64,000 nucleotides of DNA, from positions 5,904,001 through 5,968,000 of the forward strand of contig NZ_BNED01000005.1 in the NCBI RefSeq assembly GCF_016755875.1, in the 5' to 3' direction. The translations under genes and the position numbers were made by a program. Of the stretch, positions 62,258 to 64,000 are shown in pieces. Positions within the stretch are counted from its first letter, which is position 1. The number at the start of each line of letters is the position of its first letter. A model generated the notes under the pieces. That model made no database searches and was not told where the DNA came from. It saw only the letters and a list, made by a program, of their open reading frames with translations. The DNA comes from Streptomyces spororaveus (GTDB taxonomy: Bacteria > Actinomycetota > Actinomycetes > Streptomycetales > Streptomycetaceae).

Positions 62258-62661
62258 ACCTTCTCCACGAAGGTGGCCATCTGGTCGTCGGAGAGGTGCT
62301 GGGCGAGGTCGGCCTCGCTGATCATGCCCACCAGCCTCTTGTCCCGGATCACCGGCAGCCGGCGGATCTGGTGGCTCTGCATCTCCTCCAGCACGTCGCC
62401 GACGTCCGCGCCCGCGTCGATCCAGCGGGGAGTGCCCTGGGCCAGCTCACCACAGGTGACCTTCTCCGGGTCGTGGCCCCTGGCCACACAGTTCACGACG
62501 ATGTCGCGGTCGGTGATGATGCCGCACAGCCGCTCCTCGGCGTCGCTGATGGGCAGGGCGCCCACATTGAGCCGGGCCATCAGCTGGGCGGCCCGGTCGA
62601 GGGTCTCGGTGGCGGGAATCCACTGGGCCCCGGGGTGCATGATGTCTGCGGCGGTGGTCAT
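62242..62661 (-). CDS. CBS domain protein
   Basis: The product has 139 residues made of two CBS repeats: ADIMHPGAQWIPATETLDRAAQLMARLNVGALPISDAEERLCGIITDRDIV and MQSHQIRRLPVIRDKRLVGMISEADLAQ. A single Bateman module like this usually binds an adenosyl nucleotide and reports energy status. Stand-alone CBS proteins are frequent in Streptomyces. Confidence 0.88.
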   Translation of the reverse strand: MTTAADIMHPGAQWIPATETLDRAAQLMARLNVGALPISDAEERLCGIITDRDIVVNCVARGHDPEKVTCGELAQGTPRWIDAGADVGDVLEEMQSHQIRRLPVIRDKRLVGMISEADLAQHLSDDQMATFVEKVYARA

Positions 62662-62740
62662 CGCTGAACCTCCTGAGCACTGAGCACGCCGTTCCACCGG
62701 GCGCGGGCGCGCCCGGTGCGGCGTCCCCACCGGCGGAGCA

Positions 62741-62787
62741 CACGCCCGTACGGGTGAGAGGGCGCCTCTCACCACCGTACGGGCGTG
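62741..62787 (-). terminator. Hairpin after the DUF305 gene
   Basis: CACGCCCGTACGG...GTGAGAG pairs with its complement (62766-62787) with a two-base bulge and a 5-base loop, 6 bases after the DUF305 stop. Confidence 0.7.
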
Positions 62788-62792
62788 TCCCG

Positions 62793-63515
62793 TCACCCGC
62801 GCGGCGCGGCTCCGCGCTGCCGCAGCATGTCCGCCATCAGGGTGAGCTCCGAGCGCTGCGCGTCGACCATGCCCTGCGCCAGCTCCCGCTCGACCGGGGT
62901 CTCGCACTGCTGCGCACAGCCCTCGGCCATCGCGACGCCGCCCTTGTGGTGGTCGGTCATCAGCTGGAGGAAGAGCACCTCCGCGTCCCGGCCCGAGGCG
63001 GCGCCCAGCTGGTCCAGCTCCTCCCTGGTGGCCATGCCCGGCATCAGCGCGCCGGGCCTGGCGGCGCCGGCGCCCGCGTCGGCGCCGTGGCCCACATGCC
63101 CGCCGTGGCCGCCCGAGGCGCCCATCCAGGACATCGGCGCCTCGCCGGCCACCACCTTCGGCAGCCCCCACAGGTCGAGCCAGCCGAGCAGCATGCCCCG
63201 CTGGTTGGCCTGGGTGTTGGCGATGTCGTAGGCGAGGGTGCGTACCGGCTCGTCCTGGGTGCGGTCGCGCACGATGAAGGACATCTCCACCGCCTGCTGG
63301 TGGTGCACCGCCATGTCCCGGGCGAATCCCGCGTCCGGCGACTTCAGCCCCGGCGTACGGGGTCCGGCCGCCGGCACGCCGGGACCGGCGGAACCGCCGC
63401 CGTTCGCGGCGGCGACCGTGGCGGCCGCCGCGAACAGCAGGGCCAGCAGGACGGCGGTGCCCGCCACCCAGTACGTACGGGGGACGGGGCGGACCGGGCC
63501 CGTCGCGCGGCTCAC
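62793..63515 (-). CDS. DUF305 protein (ferritin-like, His-rich, copper-associated)
   Basis: From a GTG overlapping the DUF3105 stop (GTGA) the product has 240 residues. One N-terminal membrane helix (WVAGTAVLLALLFAAAATVA) anchors a DUF305 domain with FARDMAVHHQQAVEMS and LQLMTDHHKGGVAMAEG, two HH motifs on helices. A Gly/His loop (GASGGHGGHVGHGADAG) lies between. Members of this family, such as cyanobacterial CopM, bind copper outside the cytoplasm. Confidence 0.88.
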   Translation of the reverse strand: MSRATGPVRPVPRTYWVAGTAVLLALLFAAAATVAAANGGGSAGPGVPAAGPRTPGLKSPDAGFARDMAVHHQQAVEMSFIVRDRTQDEPVRTLAYDIANTQANQRGMLLGWLDLWGLPKVVAGEAPMSWMGASGGHGGHVGHGADAGAGAARPGALMPGMATREELDQLGAASGRDAEVLFLQLMTDHHKGGVAMAEGCAQQCETPVERELAQGMVDAQRSELTLMADMLRQRGAAPRG

Positions 63516-64000
63516 TTGCCGGCCAGCCCGCTCGTGCAGGCCGCGCCCGGCTCCGGGGTCTGCTCGCCCTGCACGTACTTCGTGAAGAACTGCGACACCC
63601 GCGGGTCGTCCGCGCTGTCCACGGTCAGCTGCTTGCCCCATGCGCTGAGCGTGATCGGGCCGGTCTGCTCCTTGACCGGGCTCATCAGCGTGTACGGGGT
63701 CTTGCCGACGGTCGCGGCGAGCTTGTCCACGTCGGCCTTGAGGGCCTTCTCGTTGTACGTCACCCAGACCGCGCCGTGCTCCAGTGAGTGCACGGCGTTC
63801 ACCTCCGGCACCGGGTTCGTGTAGACGTCACCGTTGCAGTTCATCCAGCGGGGGTGGTGGTCGCCGCCGACCGGCGGGTTCATCTCGTACTTCACCGGGG
63901 TCTCGACGTGATTGCGGCCGAGCTTCTTCACGTCCCAGAGCTGCTCGCCCTCGACCGGCTGCTTGCGGATCTCCTCGGCCTCCTTGCGGATCTTCTCCGC
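63512..64000 (-). CDS. DUF3105 family protein (5' end outside window)
   Basis: The visible 162 residues are the C-terminal part. A charged helix (AEKIRKEAEEIRK) leads into the DUF3105 domain: PPVGGDHHPRWMNCNGDVYTNPVPEVNAVHSLEHGAVWVTY, with conserved His and Cys that suggest metal binding. Upstream sequence, likely a membrane anchor, is outside the window. It is translationally coupled to the DUF305 gene, a pairing seen widely in actinomycetes. Confidence 0.85.
   Translation of the reverse strand, partial: AEKIRKEAEEIRKQPVEGEQLWDVKKLGRNHVETPVKYEMNPPVGGDHHPRWMNCNGDVYTNPVPEVNAVHSLEHGAVWVTYNEKALKADVDKLAATVGKTPYTLMSPVKEQTGPITLSAWGKQLTVDSADDPRVSQFFTKYVQGEQTPEPGAACTSGLAGK

Overview
The window is very GC-rich DNA with Streptomyces-type genes: GTG, TTG and apparently CTG starts, short leaders, many ATGA-type gene overlaps, Tat and lipoprotein signals, an AfsR/SARP-family regulator, an F420-linked reductase and a type A RNase P RNA. 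I read it as chromosomal DNA of a Streptomyces or close relative. I see no phage, plasmid, insertion sequence, CRISPR array or tRNA. About 65 protein genes and one RNA gene can be supported.

Layout. 1-5.9 kb: two neighbouring secreted proteins with nearly identical 52-residue FG-GAP-like repeats (the second carries an esterase domain), a permease gene remnant, a lipoprotein, an I36-type protease inhibitor and a histidine phosphatase. 6-15.3 kb: a beta-oxidation set (fused double acyl-CoA dehydrogenase, SCP-x thiolase, MaoC hydratase, zinc alcohol dehydrogenase, SDR) interrupted by a small ECF sigma operon. Both of its transcription starts carry a TnnAACnnGTTnnA palindrome, the form described for the steroid-catabolism repressor KstR. 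16.5-20.4 kb: a translationally coupled Nif3 / zinc-ribbon / RNase H-phosphatase operon, a 21-bp inverted-repeat element and rnpB on the minus strand. 20.5-31.9 kb: housekeeping and accessory genes (MerR, RNB ribonuclease, YaaA, prim-pol, TetR, a dimethylargininase-like hydrolase, Rsm22-type methyltransferase, MFS pump, SDR, PhzF, GNAT).

31.9-43.6 kb is an iron and heme acquisition region: efeO-efeB-efeU, the heme ABC transporter hmuT-hmuU-hmuV, two cell-surface HtaA proteins and a heme oxygenase. Three DtxR/DmdR-type iron boxes lie before efeO, between hmuT and the first htaA, and before the heme oxygenase. Together they describe wall capture of heme, relay to a lipoprotein, import, and ring opening in the cytosol.

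43.7-58 kb holds map, an F420H2:NADP oxidoreductase, a site-2 protease, a 1127-residue BTAD/SARP ATPase regulator, a DrrAB-type exporter, panB, an endonuclease/exonuclease/phosphatase-fold protein and nadE. Upstream of the exporter are five heptamers repeated at exactly 11-bp intervals, the architecture bound by SARP regulators, so the regulator probably drives the neighbouring exporter. 58.4-64 kb: a Tat-exported multicopper oxidase, a DUF6153 protein, DUF998 and hydrolase genes, a CBS protein, and DUF305 and DUF3105 proteins, which looks like a copper or redox envelope module. The strongest regulatory observations are the SARP-like array, the KstR-like operators and the three iron boxes.
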